Made by a program: the position numbers and the translations under genes. The notes under the pieces were generated by a model, which saw nothing but the letters and a program-made list of their open reading frames with translations, was not told the DNA's origin and did not search any database. Source: Psychrobacter submarinus (lineage in GTDB: Bacteria > Pseudomonadota > Gammaproteobacteria > Pseudomonadales > Moraxellaceae). Taken from it: a stretch of 64,000 nucleotides of DNA. Numbering within the stretch: the stretch's first letter is position 1; every line of letters starts with the position of its first letter. This document shows, piece after piece, positions 17,863 through 27,055 of this stretch. Location: the NCBI RefSeq assembly GCF_904846685.1, contig NZ_CAJHBQ010000002.1:186001-250000 (forward strand). Direction: 5' to 3'.

Positions 17863-18846
17863 ATGGCCTTTCACCCCATCAGGCAAACTCGGCTCTTCGT
17901 CTATAATATTTTGCAAAACGATGAACATGACACGCTAGTTAGCCGTAGTGTTGATTACTTCCTAATTTTCTTAATCATGGCTAACGTCACAGCGGTGATT
18001 GCTGAGTCTGTTGACCAGTGGTATTACCCTTATCAAGAGTATTTTACGTTATTTGAAAACTTCTCAATCGTGGTGTTTTCGTTAGAGTATTTACTGCGGT
18101 TATGGAGCGTGGCCGAGGCAAAACCTGATAATACCACTTGGCGGCAACGCTGGGAGTGGCTAAAGAGTCCCTCAGCCTTGATCGACTTGATCGCGATTGC
18201 GCCAGCTTTCTTAAACTTCTTTGTGACTATCGATCTGCGCTTCTTGCGGATACTGCGCTTATTCCGTATTTTGAAGCTTACCCGCTATTTTGCTTCAATG
18301 CGTATTTTACTGGTGGTCATCAGTAAGGAAAAAGGCTCGTTCCAAGCAGTCATTTTTATCTTAATCATTATGATAGTGACAGCGTCTAGTGGTATCTACT
18401 TAGTGGAGAATCACGCCCAGCCAGAAGAGTTTGAGTCGATACCTAAAGCGATGTGGTGGGCGGTGGTGACTTTAACAACGGTTGGTTACGGGGATGTCAT
18501 ACCGATTACCAACGCTGGTAAAATATTAGGCGCGATTATTACCATCTTAGGGGTAGGCTTGGCGGCGCTACCCGCGGGTATTTTGGCCACAGGCCTTGCT
18601 AATGAGCTGGCGCAGCGCCGTGATGAGCTAGAACAAGACTTTCGTGAGCAGCTGATTGAAAGTGATTTTGATCTGGTGCAAAATCAGGCGATGATCGACA
18701 AAATCCGCCGCGAGCTGGGGCTGGATCGCGAGCAGGCGCAAGATATTGTGCTACAAGTGCTGCGTGAGCAGGAGCTTGAGCGCCGCGAAAAAGAAGTCTC
18801 TAAAGCAAAAAACTTCTGCCCGCACTGCGGAGAGGCACTACGCTAA
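17863..18846 (+). CDS. Voltage-gated potassium channel, C-terminal CPxCG knuckle
   Basis: A six-helix Kv-type channel of 327 residues with AAAAGGA before the ATG. The hydrophobic segments S1-S4 include an arginine-rich voltage sensor (LRFLRILRLFRILKLTRY, about 126-143). The pore loop holds the K+ selectivity filter TTVGYGD (about 205-211), followed by S6 (LGAIITILGVGLAALPAGIL). The C-terminal cytoplasmic part is a charged coiled-coil (ELAQRRDELEQDFREQLIES...LGLDREQAQDIVLQVLREQE), which probably tetramerises. It ends in FCPHCGEALR, an unusual zinc-knuckle half-site. The gene ends 7 bp from the convergent TerD-family gene. It may help set membrane potential or K+ efflux in osmotic stress. Confidence 0.93.
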   Translation: MAFHPIRQTRLFVYNILQNDEHDTLVSRSVDYFLIFLIMANVTAVIAESVDQWYYPYQEYFTLFENFSIVVFSLEYLLRLWSVAEAKPDNTTWRQRWEWLKSPSALIDLIAIAPAFLNFFVTIDLRFLRILRLFRILKLTRYFASMRILLVVISKEKGSFQAVIFILIIMIVTASSGIYLVENHAQPEEFESIPKAMWWAVVTLTTVGYGDVIPITNAGKILGAIITILGVGLAALPAGILATGLANELAQRRDELEQDFREQLIESDFDLVQNQAMIDKIRRELGLDREQAQDIVLQVLREQELERREKEVSKAKNFCPHCGEALR

Positions 18847-18872
18847 CGGCTCTCTAAAGAGGAGTGGCCGTT
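18845..18872. terminator. Shared hairpin between convergent genes
   Basis: AACGGC (18845-18850) pairs with GCCGTT (18867-18872), with further pairing inside, across the 7-bp gap between two convergent stop codons. It lacks a T-tract, so it could be a bidirectional terminator or mRNA 3'-end protection. Confidence 0.35.
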
Positions 18873-19513
18873 GGCTGTGCAATCGGTAGCGCGCGAGCAA
18901 GTTCGTGGGCGACTTGCTGCGCTAATTTTTCGATATCTTCAGCTGCTAGAGGTAGCTGCTGCACCGTTATATACCAGTCATCAACTCCGCGGCGCAAGTT
19001 TGCGACCCAAAGTCCGTAGCAGTCACGCGGCAGCTGTTTTAGATCGACAGTAAAAGCTCGGTTGTATTCGTCGTCACTCAAGTGCACTTCACCGACTTCT
19101 ACGCCGGCAAGCGGTTGTTGATTGTAGGAATGAACAATCATAGCCACATGACGAATATGAGCGGGAATATGATCTAAATATAGGCGGATCTGTTCTTGAT
19201 CTAAGGGCGCATTATATAAAGCCTGCTCACCGCGATCTTTACCATTTAGGCTATCGCCTTGATGCCTTACTGACTCCGCTTTATCACGCAGCTGCTTGAA
19301 CCATACGATATCATCTATGACACAATCATCATCATAGAGTACGCAGGCAATATCGACATCGATAGCTTTGTCATTTTGTTTGAGGCGTTTTTTTAGTCCG
19401 GTCGCTTTTGGCGGCGTGAATTGATAATTCATCGCAAAAAACAATCTATCTGTGGCGAAACCAAGAGCGCTTAAGCTCTCTGATAAAGGCAGTGTAGGGG
19501 TGGAGGCTGACAT
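18854..19513 (-). CDS. TerD-family stress protein
   Basis: A 219-residue TerD-domain protein with AAGGA 5 nt before the ATG. The TerD core is recognisable: VDIACVLYDDDCVIDDIVWF, then RHQGDSLNGKDRGEQ (the calcium-binding D-S-L-x-G-x-D segment), then PAHIRHVAMIVHSYN. TerD proteins bind Ca2+ and are linked to tellurite, oxidative or envelope stress. A lone TerD gene without terABC neighbours, as here, is usually a general stress paralogue. It is separated by about 60 bp from the WYL-regulator gene upstream on the same strand, and the two may be co-transcribed. Confidence 0.85.
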   Translation of the reverse strand: MSASTPTLPLSESLSALGFATDRLFFAMNYQFTPPKATGLKKRLKQNDKAIDVDIACVLYDDDCVIDDIVWFKQLRDKAESVRHQGDSLNGKDRGEQALYNAPLDQEQIRLYLDHIPAHIRHVAMIVHSYNQQPLAGVEVGEVHLSDDEYNRAFTVDLKQLPRDCYGLWVANLRRGVDDWYITVQQLPLAAEDIEKLAQQVAHELARALPIAQPTATPL

Positions 19514-19572
19514 AAATATCCTTCAATAGCGGCGGTTTTAATTTGTTTGAGCCTAATGAGTTTGGTAAAAGC

Positions 19573-20700
19573 TTATAGCGGATTATGACTGTTTCCTAAG
19601 ACCGCTTGATAAAGCAGATCAGGTTTGGCAGCTAGTAAACCGTCACCAAAGCCGCGCAGCCACCAGACCAATTGTGAGGTCATATTGACGGTCGCTTTCA
19701 CGCTCAAAGTATCGTCATCATTGATAGTGACGGTTTGATCTTCACTGAGCTGGCTTTCGGTCAAGCTTTTACCTGCCCGTCTTGTAAAGGTCAGTTCGAC
19801 AGCAGTATTCTTGCCATGATCGGGTAGCTGGCTCAGTAGCGGATGACTAAAGCCCATACCGCCAGCATCTAAATAGCTGTCTAATAGGAAATCCTCAGGC
19901 GTTATCGCACTGGTCTCTAATATCTCAACACTCGCAAACCGATGCAGCGCAAAGGTGCGAATAATGAGCTCAGGGTCATCTGTACGCGTGGCTAACAGAT
20001 AGATAATAACCCCGCGCTGAATAATGGCAATAGGGTTTAGAGTATATTCGCTAGCCTCACTTTTATTGCTACGCGTGTAACACGCTTTGATTTGTTGTTG
20101 ATAAAATAGCGCATGATAGATGTTGTCTTTACTTTCTATATCGATAGGCGGCGCGATTAGCGGCTGCGTCGCCGGCTCAATACGCACGCGGTCGAGCCAT
20201 GAATGGGTAACTTTGCTGTTTTTGAGCTGACGGCGCGCCAGATCAAACCAAGGAAATAACTCATCTAAGATAGCGGGCGGCAACAGCTGGGTCAGATTGG
20301 CCTCGACCATGTTGAAGGCGACCGCTTGCGATAGATTCATATGCGGCAAGCTCTGTAATGGCGCATCGTCACGCCAGCGCCAGCCTTGCGGATTGGCATT
20401 GTTTTTCTCAATAGGAAAGCGCTTAGCTAAGGCGTTGAGATCGCGCTGTACGGTACGCAAGCTAATATCAAATCCGGCTAACTTTAGCTGCTCATAAATA
20501 TGAGTCGTACCGACCCAGCGATTGCGCTGTAGTTGCGATAATACTTGCCATTGCCGCGCAGTGGTAGCGGCACCATGGCGGCTAGCTGCCGAATCAGCCG
20601 CAAGATCGCCAGCTGAACTCATAGCATCAGAGTCGCTCAGTGGTTTTTCCATATTCTTTATGGTATCGGTGTCAGTCGCCTTAGTATGTTGCGCAGTCAT
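19573..20700 (-). CDS. WYL-domain transcriptional regulator
   Basis: A 375-residue YafY/PafC-type regulator. After a poorly conserved ~45-residue N-terminus comes a winged-helix DNA-binding domain (WQVLSQLQRNRWVGTTHIYE...ISLRTVQRDLNALAKRFPIE). This leads into a WYL domain (KACYTRSNKSEASEYTLNPI, then QRGVIIYLLATRTDDPELII) that senses a ligand, in some cases nucleic acid. A C-terminal WCX-like extension ends VVWLRGFGDGLLAAKP-like. The start is uncertain: ATG 20700 has AGG 11 nt upstream, and Met17 is an alternative. Targets unknown; the downstream terD-like gene on the same strand is a candidate. Confidence 0.85.
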   Translation of the reverse strand: MTAQHTKATDTDTIKNMEKPLSDSDAMSSAGDLAADSAASRHGAATTARQWQVLSQLQRNRWVGTTHIYEQLKLAGFDISLRTVQRDLNALAKRFPIEKNNANPQGWRWRDDAPLQSLPHMNLSQAVAFNMVEANLTQLLPPAILDELFPWFDLARRQLKNSKVTHSWLDRVRIEPATQPLIAPPIDIESKDNIYHALFYQQQIKACYTRSNKSEASEYTLNPIAIIQRGVIIYLLATRTDDPELIIRTFALHRFASVEILETSAITPEDFLLDSYLDAGGMGFSHPLLSQLPDHGKNTAVELTFTRRAGKSLTESQLSEDQTVTINDDDTLSVKATVNMTSQLVWWLRGFGDGLLAAKPDLLYQAVLGNSHNPL

Positions 20701-20908
20701 TGGCTGATAACCTATATAAAGTCAAAACAAAATCAAAATTTGATATCTGAAGATCAAAGCTCTAGTGCAATATCGACTATAGCATCAAATCTGCTTTGCT
20801 TGTGTAGAGCAATACGAATTGACGCGCCATAATCGAAGGGTTTTATCATCGCAGAAAACATGACTAGCGTCTAGGGATGATTGCGCATGCTAAACTATCT
20901 GATACGCC

Positions 20909-23653
20909 TTATCGCTCATCGCTATCTACATTGTCGCTGCAGGCTAAATCATCGTTTGCTTGGCTTGAGCTGTTATTATCGCGATCACGTTTTTCGCTGA
21001 GCTCATCACGGCGCTTATCTGCCTTTATCTGGCGTTTGGCTTTGCGCTTTTTTTTGGCCTTTTTATCAGCTTTTTTGTCTTCGATCAGCTCATCTGCCGC
21101 TTGGCTCTCATCCCATGATATAAACCGCCTTAAAATTTTGCCAAATAAAGTGTCTTTATGATAGCGACCTTTTTTATTGAGAGTGTCAATCGGTAGGCCG
21201 GTCATCAAAGTGAGCGCTTCATTGATAGTACGCACGCCATAAACGTAGAAGCTACCAGCTTCGACCGCTTTAATAATATCGTCACGGAGCATAAGATGGT
21301 TGACATTGGCCATAGGAATGACCACCCCTTGCTCTCCTGTTAGCGCTTGCTCGCGGCAAGCGTCAAAGAAGCCGGCTATCTTGGCGTTGATGCCGCCAAC
21401 GGCTTGTACTTCGCCTAATTGATTCATCGAGCCGGTAATCGCAAAGGCTTGGTTAATAGGCACGTTGGCAAGTGCTGATAGGAGTGCACAAGCCTCGCTC
21501 ACAGTAGCGCTATCGCCATCGATATGAGCGTAGCTTTGTTCAAACGCTAAGGAAGCGCTAAAGTTCAGCGCATGATGTTCGCTAAATAGTGCGCGCAGAT
21601 AGCTGGTCATAATCAGCATGCCTTTTGCGTGTAAGCTGCCGCCTAGATCGACATCACGCTCGATATCTAAGATATCTCCTGCGCCGGTGTTAGGCTGAAT
21701 CACCGCCGTCAATCGCGCAGGCATGCCAAACTCACTATCAGCGTAGCTGACGACCGTTAGCGCATTGACTTGCCCAACGGCTACTCCCTTCGTTTGAATC
21801 AGTTGCTGACCGTTTTTTAACTCATCCCAGTACAAGTCGCGCAGGTAGCCTGAGCGTTCATCCATATCGTTAATGGCTTGCTTGACATGCTGAGCGCTAA
21901 CGATTGTCTCATTAGTTTGATTCGTGCTTTGCTGCGTAGAAGTCTTGGTATCTAAACGCGCATGACGATGGGACTCGTGTAGCAGCTTGATCAAGCTATC
22001 ACTATGTAAGCTAAGCCGGTTTTGATCTTCTGCTTGTAAGCTTAAATGCTCTAAAAGCGCCGCTTGTGCGTAGCTATCGAACGGATACAGATTGGCATGA
22101 TCAATAATATCAGCCATCTTCGCGACTAGCGCAAGCTCATGCTCTTGACTGCGAATGACGTCGTCATGAAAGTCTGCGCGCACCTTAAATACCGCATCAA
22201 ACTCCGGCTCTAGCTCTAACAGCTCGTAATATAGATCCGCTTCACCCAGCAAGATAACTTTGACATCGAGATCGATAGGGGCAGGCGCTAAAGATAAGCT
22301 ACCGGTCAAGGTGAGCATTTGCTCAAGACTTGAGAGCTTGATCTTGCGCGATTGCAGCGCGCGCTTGAGACCTTGCCAAGCATAAGGATGCTCAAGCAAG
22401 TGGCTGGCCTCTAGCAGTAGATAACCGCCATTGGCGCGATGTAGGGCGCCGGCACGTATCATACTGACATCGGTCGTCACTGTACCTAACTGAGTGATTT
22501 GCTCCACATGACCAAGTAGGTTTAAGTGAGTCGGTAAGTCTTCAAATATCACCGGCGCGCCGCTATTAGGCTGATGACTGACCATGACGTTGACCGCATA
22601 TCGACTCGGTGTGGTGGCCAGTAGCGCTGTGACAAACTCTTCATCATCCCCATTGACGATGTGCGGCGCGTGCGCGATCATATCGTTAAGTAGCGCTTGC
22701 AGATAATCAAGCACAGATGATTGGTCCGCGAACTGCTCGCGTACTTCAGTGAATAAAGGCTGCAGCGCTCGCTCGGCGATATCGTGATGCAGAGTTTCAA
22801 TGGTGTCATTGGCTTCATCTTCTAATTGCTCTAAGGCAATGGTTAGCTGATTGAAGCGTTTTTGCATATGGTTTTTATGAGTGAAGTGACCTTTATTGTT
22901 ATCAGCTTGCGTATTTGTATTGGCTCTGTTTTGCTCAGTAGCGTTATTTTTGGGGGCATCATCAGTACAGCTTTCAGCTGCTGATGCCAATTGGCTAGGA
23001 TGCACAAACATCGCTTTATTGTCCGAGGCGCGAAAACTCAAAGCTAAGTCATATTGTTTGCCTTCAGCGTTTAAGGCCTCGTAAGCATGGCTTTCTTTTT
23101 CATGCGCGTCATTTTTTATCGCTTCAATCTGGCTTTGATAGTAGTCGCTACGAAAGCGCTGACTTAAGCGTTTTTTGGCCTGTAGCCATAAGCTATTGAC
23201 TTGTTGCTGCAACTGCTTAGCTTGTCCTGCTGGCAGATGTAAGGACAAAGGCGTACGCGGATCGGCAAAATTATGCACATAGACCCAATCATTAGGCGTA
23301 GGGTTTTGAGCGGCGATTTGCTGCAATAAACGGCTAATGATGGTACGTTTGCCAAGCCCATTTTCGCCCGCGGCAAAAACATGGTAGCCACTAGCATCGA
23401 TATCGATTGCCGTCTGCAAAGCTTTGATAGCACGCTGCTGACCAAAGCCGATATCTAAGGGCGGCGCACAGCGAGAATTATTAGGTAAGGGGTGAGCTTG
23501 AGTGTAACGCTTCAATTGCTTGGTATCGATCAGGCAGCGCTGTTTGGTTGCAGCGAAGACAGGATGAGAGGCTATTGATGCTTTATATTCACTCTGATTG
23601 GTATGAGTTGAAAGCTTCGATGGTTTGCTAACAGCAGTGGACGGTTTGATCAT
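20909..23653 (-). CDS. LonB/LonH-type ATP-dependent protease
   Basis: A 914-residue protein of the YcbZ/LonB branch of the S16 family. The N-terminal AAA part has a Walker A-like GENGLGKRTI (about 98-107), with a long helical insertion (residues ~190-330) within the ATPase region. The C-terminal Lon protease domain has the catalytic serine in DGDSATVSEACALL (near residue 714) and the catalytic lysine in GGINAKIAGFFDAC (near 757). The substrate side is typified by NGGYLLLEASHLLEHPYAWQ. An odd C-terminal tail of about 80 residues is extremely Lys/Arg/Asp-rich (KKADKKAKKKRKAKRQIKAD). No ribosome-binding site is obvious at ATG 23653. It is probably a cytoplasmic protein-quality protease. Confidence 0.9.
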   Translation of the reverse strand: MIKPSTAVSKPSKLSTHTNQSEYKASIASHPVFAATKQRCLIDTKQLKRYTQAHPLPNNSRCAPPLDIGFGQQRAIKALQTAIDIDASGYHVFAAGENGLGKRTIISRLLQQIAAQNPTPNDWVYVHNFADPRTPLSLHLPAGQAKQLQQQVNSLWLQAKKRLSQRFRSDYYQSQIEAIKNDAHEKESHAYEALNAEGKQYDLALSFRASDNKAMFVHPSQLASAAESCTDDAPKNNATEQNRANTNTQADNNKGHFTHKNHMQKRFNQLTIALEQLEDEANDTIETLHHDIAERALQPLFTEVREQFADQSSVLDYLQALLNDMIAHAPHIVNGDDEEFVTALLATTPSRYAVNVMVSHQPNSGAPVIFEDLPTHLNLLGHVEQITQLGTVTTDVSMIRAGALHRANGGYLLLEASHLLEHPYAWQGLKRALQSRKIKLSSLEQMLTLTGSLSLAPAPIDLDVKVILLGEADLYYELLELEPEFDAVFKVRADFHDDVIRSQEHELALVAKMADIIDHANLYPFDSYAQAALLEHLSLQAEDQNRLSLHSDSLIKLLHESHRHARLDTKTSTQQSTNQTNETIVSAQHVKQAINDMDERSGYLRDLYWDELKNGQQLIQTKGVAVGQVNALTVVSYADSEFGMPARLTAVIQPNTGAGDILDIERDVDLGGSLHAKGMLIMTSYLRALFSEHHALNFSASLAFEQSYAHIDGDSATVSEACALLSALANVPINQAFAITGSMNQLGEVQAVGGINAKIAGFFDACREQALTGEQGVVIPMANVNHLMLRDDIIKAVEAGSFYVYGVRTINEALTLMTGLPIDTLNKKGRYHKDTLFGKILRRFISWDESQAADELIEDKKADKKAKKKRKAKRQIKADKRRDELSEKRDRDNNSSSQANDDLACSDNVDSDER

Positions 23654-23861
23654 AGGGTATAGTAATCATCTAGATAAAAGAAATGTGGTGAAAAAACAAT
23701 GTTAGGAGTAAAAGTGATAAGTGCTAGGAATAAACGTGATAAGTAGCAAAAGTAGCAAAAGTAACTATGACTAACATAACTCAATATAAGGTAGATAGTA
23801 TAAGATGACCAAGATTGACGCAATCTATAACTATTCAAGTGTTGAGGTGCATGATAAAATA

Positions 23862-23909
23862 ATCGGTTCAATTAAATATCGGTTCAATTAAATATCGGTT
23901 CAATTAAAT
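23862..23909 (+). repeat. Three perfect 16-bp tandem repeats upstream of rsmG
   Basis: The unit ATCGGTTCAATTAAAT occurs three times head to tail (23862-23877, 23878-23893, 23894-23909) just upstream of the rsmG start at 23927. It lies where the promoter or leader should be. The copy number may vary between strains. Confidence 0.95.
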
Positions 23910-23926
23910 AATGGATAACGTGTTAT

Positions 23927-24628
23927 ATGTCAGCTTCTGCCACTTCCTCATCCGCCAGCCTTACTATTGACCCTACTGGATTTGCAAAGCTTGGCCCGCA
24001 GTTGCCGCTACTCGCAGATATCTTGGCGCAGTCAACTGAGCAGTTATCTTTAACACTATCTGCGACCCAGCAGCGCCAGTTATTATTATACTTAGACCAG
24101 CTTTTATTGTGGAATAAAGCGTATAATCTAACCGCCATCACTGATCCTGTCGACGCCCTTATCAAACACGTTATCGATTGTTTGGCTATTATAACGCATT
24201 TACCAGCCGGGGATTTGTTAGATATCGGTACGGGTGCAGGCTTGCCAGCAGTGATTATTGCCATTTGTCAGCCTGAACGCCACTGCACCGCGCTCGATAG
24301 TAATCAAAAGAAGATCCGTTTTATCAGACAGATCAGTAGTCAGCTTGGTCTGAGTAATGTGCAGCCTATTGCCGCTCGTATTGAAGCGCACGAAGCACAA
24401 TATCAAGTAGTGACCTCGCGAGCTTTTGCCAGCTTAACCGATTTTGTATCGGTGGCGCAGCCGCGATTAGCCGAGCAAGGCTATCTGTGTGCAATGAAAG
24501 GTAAAGCGCCAAGCGCCGATGAATTATCAGCGCTAAAGCCGGCTTGGCAGATAAAAACTATCAAACTAGCTGTGCCTCGGTTGGAGGATAGCCGACATTT
24601 AATTGAATTATGCAATAAAAGTGTCTAA
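23927..24628 (+). CDS. rsmG: 16S rRNA m7G527 methyltransferase RsmG (GidB)
   Basis: RsmG uses SAM to methylate N7 of G527 in 16S rRNA. The 233-residue sequence has the family's N-terminal helix (LDQLLLWNKAYNLTAITDPV) followed by the SAM-binding Rossmann motif LLDIGTGAGLPAVIIAI (about residues 96-112) and CTALDSNQKKIRFIRQ. The first ~25 residues are Ser/Ala-rich and not part of the family core. It lies 183 bp before parA; rsmG-parA-parB is a classic bacterial order near the chromosome origin, although mnmG is absent upstream here. Three tandem 16-bp repeats precede it. Confidence 0.96.
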   Translation: MSASATSSSASLTIDPTGFAKLGPQLPLLADILAQSTEQLSLTLSATQQRQLLLYLDQLLLWNKAYNLTAITDPVDALIKHVIDCLAIITHLPAGDLLDIGTGAGLPAVIIAICQPERHCTALDSNQKKIRFIRQISSQLGLSNVQPIAARIEAHEAQYQVVTSRAFASLTDFVSVAQPRLAEQGYLCAMKGKAPSADELSALKPAWQIKTIKLAVPRLEDSRHLIELCNKSV

Positions 24629-24811
24629 GCTGTCGCCACTTTGTGTATGATAAAGCAGTCGTTATCAAGATAAGGCGACATGGTTAATAATAACAGCCTA
24701 GAAACAAAAGCTTGGCAATATTTGCTGCAAGCAGCCTTAGTACTAACCCTATGTTAAAATAAAAAGTTTGATATCAATACCAGTAATAGACCTAATAAAT
24801 TGAGTGAGTGT

Positions 24812-25591
24812 ATGGAAATCATAGCCATTGCGAATCAAAAAGGCGGCGTCGGTAAAACCACGACGGCTGTGAACTTGACCGCAAGCTTAGCCGATAAGCG
24901 TCAGCATGTTTTGCTGATTGACTTAGATCCGCAGGGCAATGCCACTACCGGCACCGGTCTGCATAAAAACGAGCTTGAACTAACCATAGCCGATGTGCTG
25001 CTTGATGGTGTGTCGTTGCAAGAAGCGATTGTTAAAAGCCCAGCAGGGTTCGATGTCATCGCGGCAAACCGTGAGCTGGCTGGTATGGATATTGCCCTGA
25101 TGGGTCAGGCCAATAGCCATGAGCTGCTAAAATCAGCATTGAGCGACTTAGTGGCAGAGCAAGCGAATCAGCAAAGCCAGCCCTACGATTATATTATTCT
25201 GGACTGCGCGCCAAGCCTGAATCTTTTGACGGTGAATGCGCTGGTGGCGACAGATGGAGTGATCATCCCGATGCAGTGCGAGTACTATGCGCTAGAAGGG
25301 TTAGCCGATTTATCACAGACCATAGAGCGCTTAACTGAGCTCAACCCTAAGCTGCATATTCGCGGCGTCGTGCGTACCTTATTTGACGCGCGTAATACCT
25401 TAGCCAATGACGTGTCGCAAGAGCTAGATGCGCATTTTGGTGATATTATGTATCGCACCCATATTCCTAGAAACGTGCGTTTGGCAGAAGCGCCTGCGCA
25501 TGGCATACCGGTATTGGCTTATGAGCGTTGGTCAAAGGGCGCTAGAGCGTATCAAAAGCTTGCGGACGAAGTCATTGAGCAAAGCAATTAA
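24812..25591 (+). CDS. parA: Chromosome-partitioning ATPase ParA (Soj)
   Basis: ParA is a deviant-Walker ATPase that forms dynamic gradients on the nucleoid to segregate the ParB-parS complex. I start at ATG 24812 (MEIIAIANQKGGVGKTTTAV), which places the Walker A (KGGVGKTT) at residue 10 as in chromosomal ParA. The TTG at 24800 is in frame but adds only four residues. Further motifs are LLIDLDPQGNATTG, DYIILDCAPSLNLLTVNALV and MQCEYYALEGLADL. The length of 259 residues is standard. parB follows after 176 bp. Confidence 0.96.
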   Translation: MEIIAIANQKGGVGKTTTAVNLTASLADKRQHVLLIDLDPQGNATTGTGLHKNELELTIADVLLDGVSLQEAIVKSPAGFDVIAANRELAGMDIALMGQANSHELLKSALSDLVAEQANQQSQPYDYIILDCAPSLNLLTVNALVATDGVIIPMQCEYYALEGLADLSQTIERLTELNPKLHIRGVVRTLFDARNTLANDVSQELDAHFGDIMYRTHIPRNVRLAEAPAHGIPVLAYERWSKGARAYQKLADEVIEQSN

Positions 25592-25767
25592 GATTGCAAG
25601 GTCTTTAAAGATAAGCCATTGTTAGAAATAAACAGTCGTTAAAGATAAAGATTGAACGCTGTTAGTCTTGAGTAGTATTTTTATAAGTGATGGCAGTGTC
25701 AAAGAGTCAGTCAATGTCTTCATCATTATCATTTGGTTTTTATTGTAGCGTTAGAGGATAAGGAATC

Positions 25768-26979
25768 ATGGCGAAAAAACGAGGATTGGCTGCCAATCGA
25801 GGTTTAGATGCCTTATTAGGGTCAATAAAAAAAGAAAAACAAATCACCGCCTCAGCCTTGCAAGATGACATGGCAGCGCGCGCTGTTAATGCTGAGAACG
25901 ATGACGCCAATGATGACCTTGCCAGTGATAACACGGCTCGTAAGGGTAAGAGTGCTACCACTTCTACAAGCGATAATGTGACAAGCAGTAAAGCGGCAGC
26001 GCCAAAATCGATAGCTGCCAATCAAGATGCCGTTGTTGATACTGATGCTAATAATGATATTGAGCCAGCGCCAGCTAAGCGATTAGCGCGTACTACTCGT
26101 AACCCTGTTAAGACGCGCAATAATAAACCTCGCAGCAATGAGCAAGATAGTACAGCGACTGAGGATCAAATCAGCTTAGTACAAATAGATGTGGGTCGCC
26201 TGCAAGCGGGTAAGTACCAACCGCGCCGCGATATGAGTGAGACGGCGCTCGCAGAACTGGCGGCTTCTATCGAGCAGCACGGCGTCATGCAGCCTATTGT
26301 GATAAGACCGCTACTCGCCAATGAAGATAAAAGTACGGATGAGGTCACGCACGAGATCATCGCCGGTGAGCGTCGTTGGCGCGCTGCAAAAATGGCGAAT
26401 AAAACAGTGATACCAGCGATAGAGCGTGCCTTGTCCGATGAGCTTGCTATAGCGCTAGCTTTGATCGAAAATATTCAACGCGAAGATTTATCCGTTATCG
26501 AACAGGCAGCAGCGCTACAACGCTTTCATACTGAGTTTGGTATGAGTCACGCTATGATTGCTGAGGTAGTAGGGAAGGCGCGTACCACAGTATCCAACTT
26601 ACTACGGCTCAATCAGCTTCATGATACGGTCAAAGACCACCTTTCAAATGGCGCGCTTGATATGGGTCATGCTCGTACGCTTTTGGCTTTATCCTCCAAG
26701 CAGCAGCCCATCATCGCCCAAAAAATCATCGATGGGAATATGACGGTGCGCGAGGCTGAAAAGCTGGTGAAGTCTATCTTGCAGCCTACCCAAAAAGCGC
26801 AGGATAAAAACGCCGCACAAACTCACGATGTCGAGCGCCTGACCCAGCGTTTGACAGACGCGCTAGGGGCGCAGGTTAAGCTCAAACACAAAAAAGGTGG
26901 TCAAGGTAGCGTTGAGATATTCTTCCACAACCAAGACGAGCTATCCGCTCTCATCAAACATCTAAACGTGCAAAGCTAG
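25768..26979 (+). CDS. parB: Chromosome-partitioning protein ParB (Spo0J) with long disordered linker
   Basis: ParB is a CTP-dependent DNA clamp that loads at parS. AAGGA precedes the ATG. The N-terminus has the ParA-contacting motif (KRGLAANRGLDALLGS, residues 3-18). Residues ~25-135 are a low-complexity, probably disordered Asp/Asn/Lys/Ser-rich stretch that most chromosomal ParBs (about 290 residues) lack. The CTPase/ParB-N core follows (LQAGKYQPRRDMSETALAEL, then EIIAGERRWRAAK), then ALIENIQREDLSVIEQA, the helix-turn-helix (GMSHAMIAEVVGKARTTVSN) and a C-terminal dimer domain. Total length is 403. No parS palindrome (TGTTTCACGTGAAACA or close) was seen in this window. Confidence 0.95.
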   Translation: MAKKRGLAANRGLDALLGSIKKEKQITASALQDDMAARAVNAENDDANDDLASDNTARKGKSATTSTSDNVTSSKAAAPKSIAANQDAVVDTDANNDIEPAPAKRLARTTRNPVKTRNNKPRSNEQDSTATEDQISLVQIDVGRLQAGKYQPRRDMSETALAELAASIEQHGVMQPIVIRPLLANEDKSTDEVTHEIIAGERRWRAAKMANKTVIPAIERALSDELAIALALIENIQREDLSVIEQAAALQRFHTEFGMSHAMIAEVVGKARTTVSNLLRLNQLHDTVKDHLSNGALDMGHARTLLALSSKQQPIIAQKIIDGNMTVREAEKLVKSILQPTQKAQDKNAAQTHDVERLTQRLTDALGAQVKLKHKKGGQGSVEIFFHNQDELSALIKHLNVQS

Positions 26980-27055
26980 CCTGTATTGCTGTTATTGATA
27001 CAGAAACTAATTAATAAATAAAGCATATTAAAAAATCTCAAAAAAGAGAAGCCTT

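Noticed and set aside
23650..23871. A 73-residue minus-strand ORF upstream of the Lon-type gene
   Set aside because: AT-rich, Tyr/Phe-heavy, no ribosome-binding site, overlaps the Lon-type start by 4 bp; it reads like random intergenic sequence.
24629..24811. Search for a parS site near parAB
   Set aside because: No TGTTTCACGTGAAACA-like palindrome was found here or elsewhere in the window.
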